A stretch of 64,000 nt of DNA, from NCBI RefSeq assembly GCF_009755605.1, contig NZ_WPNZ01000004.1, forward strand, positions 1 through 64,000. Direction: 5' to 3'. The notes below the pieces were generated by a model. That model was not told the DNA's origin. It ran no database searches and was given only the letters and a program-made list of their open reading frames with translations. This DNA is from Streptomyces typhae. Its GTDB lineage: Bacteria > Actinomycetota > Actinomycetes > Streptomycetales > Streptomycetaceae. The position numbers and the translations under genes are program-made. Shown one piece after another: positions 41,876 to 51,800 of this stretch (position 1 is the stretch's first letter; each line of letters starts with the position of its first letter).

Positions 41876-43267
41876 ATGCCCATCGCAACGGTGAACCCGG
41901 CGACCGGCGAGACCGAGCGGACCTTCGAACCGCTCGGTTCCCAGGAGATCGAGGAGTGCCTCGCCCGCGCCGGGGCGACCTTCGAGCACTTCCGCACCAC
42001 CCCCTTCGCCGAGCGCGCGGCCCTGCTGCGCCGCGCGGCCGACCTCCTCGACGAGGACACCGACGACATCGCGCGGACCATCACCACGGAGATGGGCAAA
42101 CCCCTGGCGGCGGCCCGCGCGGAGGCCGGGAAGTGCGCGAAGACCATGCGCTGGTACGCGGAGCACGCCGAGGGGCTGCTCGCGGACGAGCACCCTGACC
42201 AAGGCGACGTGCGCGACTCCGGCGGGGCCCGCGCCTTCGTGCGGTACCGCCCGCTCGGGGTGGTCCTCGCCGTGATGCCGTGGAACTTCCCGCTCTGGCA
42301 GGTGGTGCGGTTCGCCGCGCCCGCCCTGATGGCGGGGAACGTCGGCCTGCTCAAGCACGCGTCGAACGTGCCGCAGACCGCCCTGTACCTGGCGGACCTG
42401 TTCCGGCGCGCGGGCTACGACGAGGGCTGCTTCCAGACGCTGCTCGTCGGCTCCGGCGCCATCGAGGACATCCTGCGGGACCCGCGGGTCGCCGCCGCCA
42501 CGCTCACCGGCAGCGAGGGCGCGGGCCGCTCGGTCGCCGCGATCGCGGGTGACGAGATCAAGAAGACCGTCCTGGAGCTGGGCGGCAGCGACCCGTACCT
42601 GGTGCTCCCCTCGGCCGACGTGGACGCCGCCGCCCGCACCGCCGTCACGGCGCGGGTGCAGAACGCGGGCCAGTCGTGCATCGCCGCCAAGCGGTTCATC
42701 GTGCACACGCAGGTGTACGACGCGTTCCTGGAGCGGTTCGCCGCGGGCATGCGGGAGCTGACCGTCGGCGATCCGAAGGACGAGGGCACGGACGTGGGCC
42801 CGCTCTCCAGCGAGCAGGGCCGCGACGACCTGGAGGAACTGGTCGACGACGCCGTGCGCCACGGCGCCACCGCCGTCTGCGGCGGGCAGCGGCCGAAAGG
42901 CCTGGAGCGCGGCTTCTACTACGAGCCGACCGTCCTGACCGGCATCACCCCCGGGATGCGCATCCACCGTGAGGAGACCTTCGGCCCGGTCGCCACCGTC
43001 TACCGCGTCGCGGATCTGGACGAGGCCCTCGCCGTGGCCAACGACACCTCGTTCGGCCTCAGCTCCAACGTGTGGACGCGCGACGAGGCCGAGCAGGACC
43101 GGTGCGTACGCGATCTGCAGGCGGGCGGCGTGTACTTCAACGGCATGACCGCCTCGCACCCGGCGTTCCCCTTCGGTGGCGTCAAGCGCTCCGGCTACGG
43201 CCGTGAGCTGTCCGGCCACGGCATCAAGGAGTTCTGCAACACCACCACGGTGTGGCACGGGGCGTGA
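41876..43267 (+). CDS. NAD(P)-dependent succinate-semialdehyde-type dehydrogenase
   Basis: The protein has 463 residues of the aldehyde dehydrogenase superfamily: VLAVMPWNFPLWQVVRFAAPALMAGN, the Glu motif VLELGGSDPYLVL near residue 234, the catalytic cysteine in NAGQSCIAAKRF near residue 268, and the end motif FPFGGVKRSGYGRELSGHGIKEF. Sequence style is that of bacterial succinate-semialdehyde dehydrogenases (GabD/YneI), which oxidise succinate semialdehyde to succinate in GABA or polyamine breakdown. No GABA transaminase gene is adjacent. ATG 41876 follows AAGGAGG. The PHP gene starts 31 bp later on the same strand. Confidence 0.9.
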   Translation: MPIATVNPATGETERTFEPLGSQEIEECLARAGATFEHFRTTPFAERAALLRRAADLLDEDTDDIARTITTEMGKPLAAARAEAGKCAKTMRWYAEHAEGLLADEHPDQGDVRDSGGARAFVRYRPLGVVLAVMPWNFPLWQVVRFAAPALMAGNVGLLKHASNVPQTALYLADLFRRAGYDEGCFQTLLVGSGAIEDILRDPRVAAATLTGSEGAGRSVAAIAGDEIKKTVLELGGSDPYLVLPSADVDAAARTAVTARVQNAGQSCIAAKRFIVHTQVYDAFLERFAAGMRELTVGDPKDEGTDVGPLSSEQGRDDLEELVDDAVRHGATAVCGGQRPKGLERGFYYEPTVLTGITPGMRIHREETFGPVATVYRVADLDEALAVANDTSFGLSSNVWTRDEAEQDRCVRDLQAGGVYFNGMTASHPAFPFGGVKRSGYGRELSGHGIKEFCNTTTVWHGA

Positions 43268-43298
43268 GCGTCCCACGGGACGGGAGGCGGTGACCCGG

Positions 43299-44306
43299 AT
43301 GGAGCCCGTCGAGGCGCTGAACCGCATCGCCTTCCTGCTGGAGCGCGCCCAGGCGCCGACCTACCGGGTACGGGCCTTCCGCACCGCCGCGGCCACTGTC
43401 GGCGCGCTCTCCCCCGGGGAGCTCGCCGAGCGGGTGCGCACCGGCTCCCTGGGGAAGCTCAAGGGTGTCGGCCCCAAGACGGGCCAGGTGGTGCGCGAGG
43501 CCCTCGGCGGTGAGGTGCCGGGCTACCTCGCCCACTTGGAGGAGGAGTCCGGCAAGCCGCTGGTGTCCGGCGGCGAGCGGTTGCGGTCCCTGCTGCGGGG
43601 CGACTGCCATCTGCACTCGGACTGGTCCGACGGCGGCAGTCCCATCGAGGAGATGGGACGGGCGGCCGCCGGCATCGGCCACGAGTGGGCGGTGCTCACC
43701 GACCACTCGCCGCGCCTGACGATCGCCCGCGGGCTCTCCCCCGACCGGCTGCGCGAACAGCTGCGGGTGGTGGCCGCACTCAACGAGACCTGGGCGCCGT
43801 TCCGGCTCCTCACCGGCATCGAGTGCGACATCCTCCTGGACGGCGAACTCGACCAGGAGCCCGAACTCCTGGCGCGCCTCGACGTCGTGGTCGTCTCCGT
43901 CCACTCCAAGCTGCGCATGGACGCGCCCGAGATGACCCGCCGCATGATCAAGGCCGTGCGCAATCCGCACGCCGACGTCCTCGGCCACTGCACCGGCCGT
44001 CTCCTCACCGGCCGGGGCCGCCCCGAGTCCGCCTTCGACGCCGACGCGGTCTTCGCCGCCTGCGCCGAGTCCGGTACCGCCGTGGAGATCAACAGCCGCC
44101 CCGAGCGCAAGGACCCGCCGCGCCGGCTGCTGCGCCGGGCCGTCGAAGCGGGCACCCTGTTCGCCGTCGACACCGACGCCCACGCGCCCGGCCAGCTCGA
44201 CTGGCAGGCCGTCGGCTGCGCCCGCGCCGAGGAGTGCGGAGTGCCGCCCGAACGCGTGGTCACCACCTGGAGCGCCGAGGAGCTGCTCGCCTGGACCGGC
44301 CGGTGA
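43299..44306 (+). CDS. PHP-domain protein with N-terminal helix-hairpin-helix (PolX-like)
   Basis: The 335-residue protein begins with a small helical region containing a helix-hairpin-helix-like KLKGVGPKTGQVVREAL near residue 53, then the PHP metallo-phosphoesterase domain: CHLHSDWSDG near residue 102, VLTDHSPRL, GIECDILLDGELD, VVVVSVHSKLRM, GHCTGR and FAVDTDAHA. This corresponds to the C-terminal PHP part of PolX-type DNA polymerases or histidinol-phosphatase-like proteins, without the polymerase palm. It probably acts on nucleic acid ends or a phosphate ester using three metal ions; the substrate is unknown. A strong bidirectional terminator follows. Confidence 0.85.
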   Translation: MEPVEALNRIAFLLERAQAPTYRVRAFRTAAATVGALSPGELAERVRTGSLGKLKGVGPKTGQVVREALGGEVPGYLAHLEEESGKPLVSGGERLRSLLRGDCHLHSDWSDGGSPIEEMGRAAAGIGHEWAVLTDHSPRLTIARGLSPDRLREQLRVVAALNETWAPFRLLTGIECDILLDGELDQEPELLARLDVVVVSVHSKLRMDAPEMTRRMIKAVRNPHADVLGHCTGRLLTGRGRPESAFDADAVFAACAESGTAVEINSRPERKDPPRRLLRRAVEAGTLFAVDTDAHAPGQLDWQAVGCARAEECGVPPERVVTTWSAEELLAWTGR

Positions 44307-44315
44307 CACGCGAAG

Positions 44316-44356
44316 GGGGAGGCACCCGCCGGATGTGTGCCGGCGGGTGCCTCCCC
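44316..44356. terminator. Bidirectional hairpin terminator between the PHP gene and the NRPS operon
   Basis: A perfect 17-bp stem (left arm GGGGAGGCACCCGCCGG at 44316-44332, right arm 44340-44356) encloses a 7-nt loop. It lies between the stops of the convergent PHP and P450 genes and should end the NRPS-MbtH-P450 transcript as well as the PHP transcript. Confidence 0.85.
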
Positions 44357-44378
44357 GGTCGGTGCGCGCAACCGCCTG

Positions 44379-45590
44379 TCAGCCGGTGAGCAGAGGCAGC
44401 TTGGACGTGCCGATCAGGTCGGGGATCGGCAGGAACTCCGGGGGGTTGTCCGGGTCCGTGCGCAGCGTCGGATAGCGGTCGAGAAGGATGTTGACCGCTA
44501 CCCGGGCCTCCAGGCGGGCCAGCGGGGCACCCAGGCAGAAGTGGATGCCACGGCCGAACCCGAGGTGGGGATTGGTCGTACGGTCGGGGTCGAACACGTG
44601 CGGCTGCTCGAAGACCCGCTCGTCGCGGTTGGCCGCGCCGAGCCACAGCGTGAGCAACTGCCCCTGCGAGACCCGCACCCCGGCGAGTTCGGTGTCCGCG
44701 GTGGCGAGGCGGTAGGAGCCCGCGATGGGGCTGAGGAACCGCAGCGTCTCCTCGGTCACCCCCGGGGCGCGCGCCGGGTCCTTGCGCAGCCGCTCCATCT
44801 CCTGCGGGTGGGCGTCAAGGCACAGCAGCATGTTGCCGAGCAGGGCCGTGGTGGTGCCGTGTCCGACGACGAGGAGTTCGTTGGCGAAGTCCACCACCGC
44901 GTCGTCGCTGAGCCGGGCGCCGTCGACCTCCGCGTGGACGAGTTCCGACAGGAGGTCCGCGCGCGGCTTCCTCCTGCGGTCGGCGGCGTGCTCGTGCAGG
45001 TACGCGAGCATCTCGGGAACCCGGCGCAGCGCGGCCGCGGTGTCGGCGTCCTCGGACTGCTCCCCCGTGCTGTCGTCGGCGGCCATGACGCCCGCCGCGG
45101 CGAGCATCTGGTCCACCCACTTCTTGAACAGGCCCCGGTCGCTGTGGGGGATGCCGAGCAGCTCCGCGATGACGATCACCGGCAGCGGGTACGTCAGGTC
45201 GTCGACCATCTCGAAGCCGCCGGCCTCCTTGGCATCCGCCGCGCCCAGGAGCTCATGGGTGATCTCTACGATCCGGGGTTCGAGCCCGGCCACCATCCGC
45301 GGGGTGAACGCCCGGCTGATGATCTTGCGCAGTTTGGTGTGGTGCGGCGGGTCGGACTGGAGCAGGCTGCCGCTGTTGAACTCCCCGGCGTCCTCGGTGT
45401 CGCCGAGGAACTGCGGGGCGATGTTGTTCGAGTAGTTCCGCGGGTCGCCGTACACCTCGACGGTCTCGGCGTGGCCGTACACGTGCACCATGCCGTTCTC
45501 GTCGATCTTGACGGGATGTTCCGCCTGCTCGTCCCACATCCAGAAATAGCCGGGATCGAGTCCCCAGCGGTCACCGAGTCCGTTCGTCAA
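44379..45590 (-). CDS. Cytochrome P450 of the NRPS operon
   Basis: The 403-residue P450 has SDPPHHTKLRKIISRAFTP (C-helix region), the ExxR in VTEETLRFLSPIAGSYR, PDRTTNPHLGFGRGIHFCLGAPLARLE with the haem cysteine near residue 352, and the I-helix VVGHGTTTALLGN, where the usual acidic residue before Thr is Gly. As the last gene after NRPS and mbtH it probably tailors the peptide or hydroxylates a carrier-bound amino acid, as known for P450s that act on NRPS-bound residues; which of these is not shown. A TTG start at 45590 is the first reasonable codon, preceded by GGAGAGG and AAGGA; a later start is possible. Confidence 0.88.
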   Translation of the reverse strand: MTNGLGDRWGLDPGYFWMWDEQAEHPVKIDENGMVHVYGHAETVEVYGDPRNYSNNIAPQFLGDTEDAGEFNSGSLLQSDPPHHTKLRKIISRAFTPRMVAGLEPRIVEITHELLGAADAKEAGGFEMVDDLTYPLPVIVIAELLGIPHSDRGLFKKWVDQMLAAAGVMAADDSTGEQSEDADTAAALRRVPEMLAYLHEHAADRRRKPRADLLSELVHAEVDGARLSDDAVVDFANELLVVGHGTTTALLGNMLLCLDAHPQEMERLRKDPARAPGVTEETLRFLSPIAGSYRLATADTELAGVRVSQGQLLTLWLGAANRDERVFEQPHVFDPDRTTNPHLGFGRGIHFCLGAPLARLEARVAVNILLDRYPTLRTDPDNPPEFLPIPDLIGTSKLPLLTG

Positions 45591-45640
45591 TTCCTTCTCG
45601 CCTCTCCGTGCTTGTGGGGGGGGTGTGGTGCGGGCCTGTC

Positions 45641-45853
45641 TCAGGCGTGCGCCTTCTCGCGCAGGCTCTTCGGACGGAGGTCGGTCCAGTTCTTCTCGAT
45701 GTGGTCCAGGCACTTCTTGCGGCTGTCGGCGCCGAAGGCGATCCGCCAGCCGTCCGGGACGTCGGCGTAGGAGGGCCACAGCGAGTGCTGGTCCTCGTCG
45801 TTCACCAGCACGTAGAACGTGCCGCTGGTGTCGTCGAACGGGTTGCTGCTCAT
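45641..45853 (-). CDS. MbtH-like protein
   Basis: The 70-residue protein is a typical Mbt[35 protein letters not shown] and the Trp-containing [18 protein letters not shown]. MbtH proteins bind and activate NRPS adenylation domains and help their solubility. It lies 36 bp downstream of the giant NRPS gene and 50 bp upstream of the P450, in one operon. The ATG at 45853 follows CAGGGAG. Confidence 0.97.
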   Translation of the reverse strand: MSSNPFDDTSGTFYVLVNDEDQHSLWPSYADVPDGWRIAFGADSRKKCLDHIEKNWTDLRPKSLREKAHA

Positions 45854-45889
45854 GCGGGGCTCCCTGTGCTCACGGATGTTCGGAGACGT

Positions 45890-48800
45890 TCACAGATGAC
45901 GATTGATGATCTTGCAGATTTCGGCCGCGGGCTCCGGTGAGTTCAACCCGAAGTGGGTGGCCTCGATGTCGAATTCCGTTATCCCGCCCTGGATGTAGGG
46001 CTCCCACTGGCTCACGTACGACTCGTCGGGATTCAGGGTCGCGTTGAAGAAGAGCACGTCTCCGCGGTACTGCGGGGCCGGGTAGTCCCGCATCATCGTG
46101 ACGTGGTCGACCATGAGCGCGGCGCCGTTCTCGGCGAGGGCCTCCCGGTCGGCCGTGGCGTCGCCGCCCGGGTCCGGCAGATAGTCCAGGAGGAACTCCC
46201 GGGCCTCGGAGAGCTGGAGGTCGTTCTCCCCGCTGTTCCGCGCGAACCAGACACTCGGTACGGAGTCCAGGAGGGCCAGCAGGTCCACCTGGTGCCCGCG
46301 CCGCTGGAGTTCCGCGGCGACGGCGTGCCCGAGGGTGCCGCCGATGGAGTGGCCGACGAGGCGGAAGGGGCCCTCGGGCTGCACGCCGAGGATCTGCTCC
46401 GTGTAGTCGGTCACCATCTCCTCGACGGACGTGGGCCGCGGTGAGCCGTCGAAGCCGCGCGCCTGGACGGCGTACACGGGCCGGTCCCCGAGCTGCACGG
46501 CGAATCCCAGGTAGGACCAGCACAGGCCGATGCCGGGGTGGATGAACCACACGGTGCCCTCGGAGCCGCCGGTCTTCAGGGGCAGCACCACCCCGTAGGG
46601 GTCGGTGTACCCGGAGGCGGTCTCGTCCCCGGACATCAGATACTCCATCAGCCCGGCGACGGTCGGGGCCTGGAAGACGACCCGCATCGGCACGTCCAGC
46701 ATCAGGACCGTGCGGATCCGGCTCACCAGACGTGTCGCCCGCAGGGAGTGGCCACCCAGGTCGAAGAAGTTGTCGTCGATCCCGACCTTCTCCACCCCGA
46801 GCACGTCCGCGAACAGACCCGCCAGAACCTCTTCCTGCGGCGAACGCGGCGCCCGGTAGGCCGCCGAACCCGTCAACTCCGGCGCCGGGAGCGCCCGCTG
46901 GTCCAGCTTCCCGTTCGGCGACAGCGGCAGCCGGTCCAGGACCACGAACGCCGCAGGCACCATGAACTCCGGCAACTTCGCCGCCACGAACTCCCGCAGC
47001 TCACCCACGGTCACATCCACCGCGTCCGGCGCCGGCACCGCGTACGCGACCAGCTGCTTGCTGCCCGCGCTGGTCCGCGCGACCACCGCGGCCTGCGCCA
47101 CCTTCGGGTGCGCGGCCACCGCCGCCTCGACCTCACCCGGCTCGATACGGAACCCGCGGATCTTCACCTGCGAGTCCGCACGCCCGACGTACTCCAGCTC
47201 ACCGTCCTCGTCCCAGCGCGCCAGGTCACCCGTGCGGTACATACGCGCCCCGGCCCCGCCGAACGGATCGGCCACGAAACGCTCCGCGGTCAGCGCCGGG
47301 CGGTTGTGATAGCCACGACCCACGCCCGCTCCGGCCATGTACAGCTCACCCACCGCACCCGGCGCCGTCGGCGTCAGACCCGGGCCCAGGATGTACGCCC
47401 GCAGGTTCCCCAGCGGACCACCGATCGGCACACCCGAGACGTACTCACGTCCGGCATCCAGACCATGAGCCGTCACATAGAACGTCTCACTCGGACCGTA
47501 ACCGTTGACGATGCGTGCCTCGGGCCAGTTCGCCCGGACCCGCTCCACCAAGGCCGGAGTGAGCGCCTCACCGGCGAAGACGAGGGACTTCGGCCGGACC
47601 CGGTCACCGAGCTGATCCACCAGCTCCGCGAAGGCCGACGGCACCGAACTGATCACGTCCACGTCCCAGGCATCCCGCTCCGCCAGAGCCAGGACGTCGC
47701 GGACGAGCTCCACGGTGCCGCCCGTGGTGAGCGTCGAGAACAGCTCGAACGCCGCCACGTCGAAGCCGATCGACGTACTGGCCAGCATCCTCCAGCCCGG
47801 CGCGACACCCACCTGCCTGACCAGGCCGTCCAGGGCGTTGACCAGGTTGGCGTGGGTGATGCCGACACCCTTGGGCAGGCCCGTCGAACCCGAGGTGTAC
47901 ACCTGGTAGACGAGGTGGCCCTGGTGCAGGGCACGGGTGCGCTCGCTGTCGGCCAGGTCGGTGCCGGGGTACCCGGAGACGTCCACCCGGTCGACGTGCA
48001 GCAGCTCGGTGCCCGAGCTGTGCCGCTCGGGGAGCACCCCGGCCGCCGTCGTGTCGGTGACGATCAGGCGGGGCGCGGCGGTGGCCAGGATGTGCTCCAG
48101 GCGTGCGCTCGGGTAGTTCGGGTCGATCGGCACATAGGCGGCACCGGACTTGATCACGGCGAGGAGGGCGACCACGAGGTCGGGGGTGCGCGGCAGGACC
48201 ACGGCCACGGTGTCGTCGGGGCCGATGCCGCGGCCCGCGAAGTCCCGGGCGAGCCGGTTGGCGCGCTCGTTCACCTGCCCGTAGGTCAGCCGCTGTGCGC
48301 CGCAGACCACCGCGAGTGCCTCCGGCTGCTGCGCTGCCTGCTCCTCGACGAGCTGGGTGAGGGTCCGCTCGGGCAGTTCCCGCGCCGTGTCGTTGAACCG
48401 GTTGACGACGAGGTCGCGCTCGTCCTCGTCCAGGACGTCGAGAGCGGCGAGCGGCGTGTGCGGGTCGTCGGCGAGCCGGTCGAGGATCCGGCCGAGCCGG
48501 GCCGCGATCCGCTGTGCCTCCGCCTCCGTGAACAGGTCGTCCCGGTACTGGAGCCCCAGGCGCAGGTGCGGGTCGGCGCTGGCTCCCAGCGTCAGCGGGT
48601 AGTGGGTGCCCGACTGCGGACGGATGCCGGTGACGGTGATCCCGGCGACGCTGTGGGCCTCGTCGAGCCCGGCCCGGTCGACCGGGTAGGACTCGAAGAC
48701 CACCAGGGTGTCGAACAGGGTGCCGAGGCCGGTGCTCTCCTGGATCTCCGCGAGCGCGAAGTGGTGGTGGTCGAGGAGCGCGCCCTGCCGTTCCTGCACC

Positions 48801-51800
48801 TCGACGAGCAGGTCGCCCAGGGTGCGGCGGGGCGTGGGCCGTACCCGTACCGGCAGGCTGTTGATGAACAGGCCCACCATCTCGTCGACGCCCGGCACCT
48901 GCGGCGGGCGGCCCGACACCGTGGCACCGAACACCACGTCCTGGCGGCCGGTCAGATGGCTGAGCAGCACCCCCCAGACGCCCTGGACCAGGGTGTTGAG
49001 GGTGATGCCGAGCTCGGCCGCGCGCCGGGTGAGGCGACGGGCGGTGTCGCCGCCGAGTTCGACATCGGCGCCCCCGAGCTCGCCACCGGCCGACTGTGCC
49101 GCGTGCGGGGCGACGAGGGTCGGCTCGTCCACGCCCGCCAGTTCGGCCGCCCAGGCACGGGCGGCCTCCTCCCGGTCCTGGCGGTCCAGCCAGGTGAGGA
49201 AGTCCCGGTAGCCGCGCACCCGCTCCAGCTGTCCCGCGTCCCCGTGGGAGCCGTACAGCAGGATCAGGTCCTGCATCAGGAGCGGCAGCGACCAGCCGTC
49301 GTACAGCGCGTGGTGGGCGGTGAACACCAGCTCGTGGCGTTCGGTGTCCATGCGGATCAGGGACATGCGCAGCATCGGCGGTGCGGCCGGGTCGAAGTGC
49401 GCGGCGTGGTCGGCGGCGAGGAACTCCTCCAGGGCGGCCTCCCGCTCGGCCTCCGGCAGCCGGCTGAGGTCGGTCTCCCGCCACGGCAGTTCGGCCCGTT
49501 CGAGGACGAGCTGGACCTCCTGGCCCGCGGCGCTGGTCACGAACGCGGTGCGCAGGTTCTCGTGCCGGTCCAGGAGCGCCTGTCCGGCCGCCCGCATCCG
49601 CCGCGGGTCGACGGCGCCCGCGAGGTGGAAGGCGAGCTGCATCTGGTAGGCGTCGAAGCCGGTGCCGGTCATCCTGCTCTGGAACAGCAGTCCTGACTGC
49701 ATGGCGGTCAGCGGCCACACGTCCACCACGCCGGGGTACTGCTTCTCCCAGCCCTCGATGTCGCGCTGCCCGACCGTCACCAGAGGTACGTCCGACGGTG
49801 TCAGGCCGCCCGCGCCCGGCTCGGCGGCGTGCCGGGCGAGGCCTTCGAGTGCGGTGCACCACAGGTCGGCGAGCTCCTGCGCCTCCGCCGCGGCGAGCAG
49901 CCCGCCGGGGAAGCCGATGCGGGCGGTGAGGCGCGGCCCTTCGGCGGTGTCGGTGACGTACGCGGTGACCTCCACCGTCGCCAGGGCCGGCATGTCGGCG
50001 TCCGGCTCGGCGAAGAGACCGTCGGCGCCCGCGGCCACGGTCCAGCCGAGGCCCCGCAGGTCCTCCGGCATGTCGTCGGCGGCGAAGCGGCCCAGGTAGT
50101 TGAAGGAGATCTGCCCGGTGTCGTGGGCCGCGAGGACCTCCGCCGTACGAGGGTTGAGGTGGCGGAGCATGCCGTAGCCGATGCCCTTGTCGGGGATCGC
50201 GTGGAGCTGTTCCTTGACGGCCTTGACCACGCCGCCCGCTGCGGCGCCACCGGCGAGTGCCTGGTCGACGTCGAAGCCGCCGACGTCGAGGCGCACGGGG
50301 AACATGCTGGTGAACCAGCCCATGGTCCGCGACAGGTCGGCGCCGGGCGCGGCGTGCTCCTCGCGGCCGTGGCCCTCCAGCTTGATCAGCGTCGAGGACG
50401 CCTCGCCCGCCGCGACGCCCCGGGATCCGCGCCACTTGGTCACGGCGAGGGCGAGCCCGGCCAGCAGGCCGTCGTTGACTCCGCCGTGGAACGCGGCGGG
50501 CAGCGTCGTCAGGAGCGTCTCGGTGGCGGTCGCGGGCAGGTCGACGCGTACGGTCTCCACGGTGGACCGCACATCCACCGCCGGGTCGAACGCCCGGTGG
50601 CCGATACGCGGGTCGGGGCCCTCCACCACGCGCCGCCACAGGGGGAGTTCGGCCTCCCGCTCCGGGGTGCACGCTGCCTCGGCGAGGGCGTGCGACCAGC
50701 GGCGCACGGAGGTGCCGACGGCGGCGAGCTCGGGGGTGCGGCCCTCCCGTACCTGGTCCCAGGCCTGGGCGAGGTCCGGGAGCAGGATGCGCCAGGAGAC
50801 GCCGTCGACGGCGAGGTGGTGCAGGACGACGATCAGGCGGCCGGGGGCGGCGTCGCCGGTGGTCGCGGCACGGGTTCCGTCCGCGCTGCCGGTCACGTCC
50901 TCGGCACCGGTCACGTCCTCGGCGCCGGTCACGTCCTGGGCACTGGCAGTGCGCTCGGCACCGGTCGCGTCCTCGACACCGGCCGTGCGCTCGGCGGCGT
51001 CCGTCGTGTCGAACCAGACGAACTGGGCCATCACTCCGGCCTTCGGGGCCAGGCGGCCGGTGGCGGCGTGCAGTTCGGCGGCGGCCAGCTCCTGCCAGGC
51101 GGGGGTGTCCCAGCGGCCGTCGCACTCCACCCGGCGCACGAGCGCCGCCACGTCGACCGTGCCGGGTGCGGTGACCTCCAGGGCGCCGTCGCCCTCGGTG
51201 CGCAGTTCGGCGCGCAGCACGTCGTGGTGGTCGACGACGGTGCGGAGGGTGGCGAGGAGGCCGGGCTCGTCGATGCCCGGGGGCAGGTCGAGCACGGTGG
51301 ACATCGCGAACCGGTCGTGCCCGCCGCCCAGTTCGGTGATGTGCCGGGCGATGGGCAGCAGCGGCATGGTGCCGGTGCCGCCGCCCTCCAGTTCCTCCAG
51401 GGCGGTGCCGTGTCCGGCGCCGTCCTGGGCGGCCTCGGCGAGGTCGGCGACCGTGCGGTGCTCGAAGATCTGCCGCGGGGTCACCTCGACGCCCTGGGCG
51501 CGGGCGCGGGAGACCACCTGGATGGAGCGGATGGAGTCGCCGCCGACGGCGAAGAAGTCGTCGTCGACACCGACCCGGTCCAGGCCGAGGACCTCGGCGT
51601 AAACACCGGCGAGCACCCGCTCGGCCGGGGTGCGCGGGGCACGGTAGGCGCCGCCGGTGAACTCCGGCTCGGGCAGCGCGGCGCGGTCCAGCTTTCCGTT
51701 GGGTGCGAGCGGCAGCCGGTCCAGGAGCACGAAGACGGCGGGCACCATGAACTCGGGCAGCCGGTCGCCGGCGAACCTGCGCAGCTCCTTGGCGGAGACC

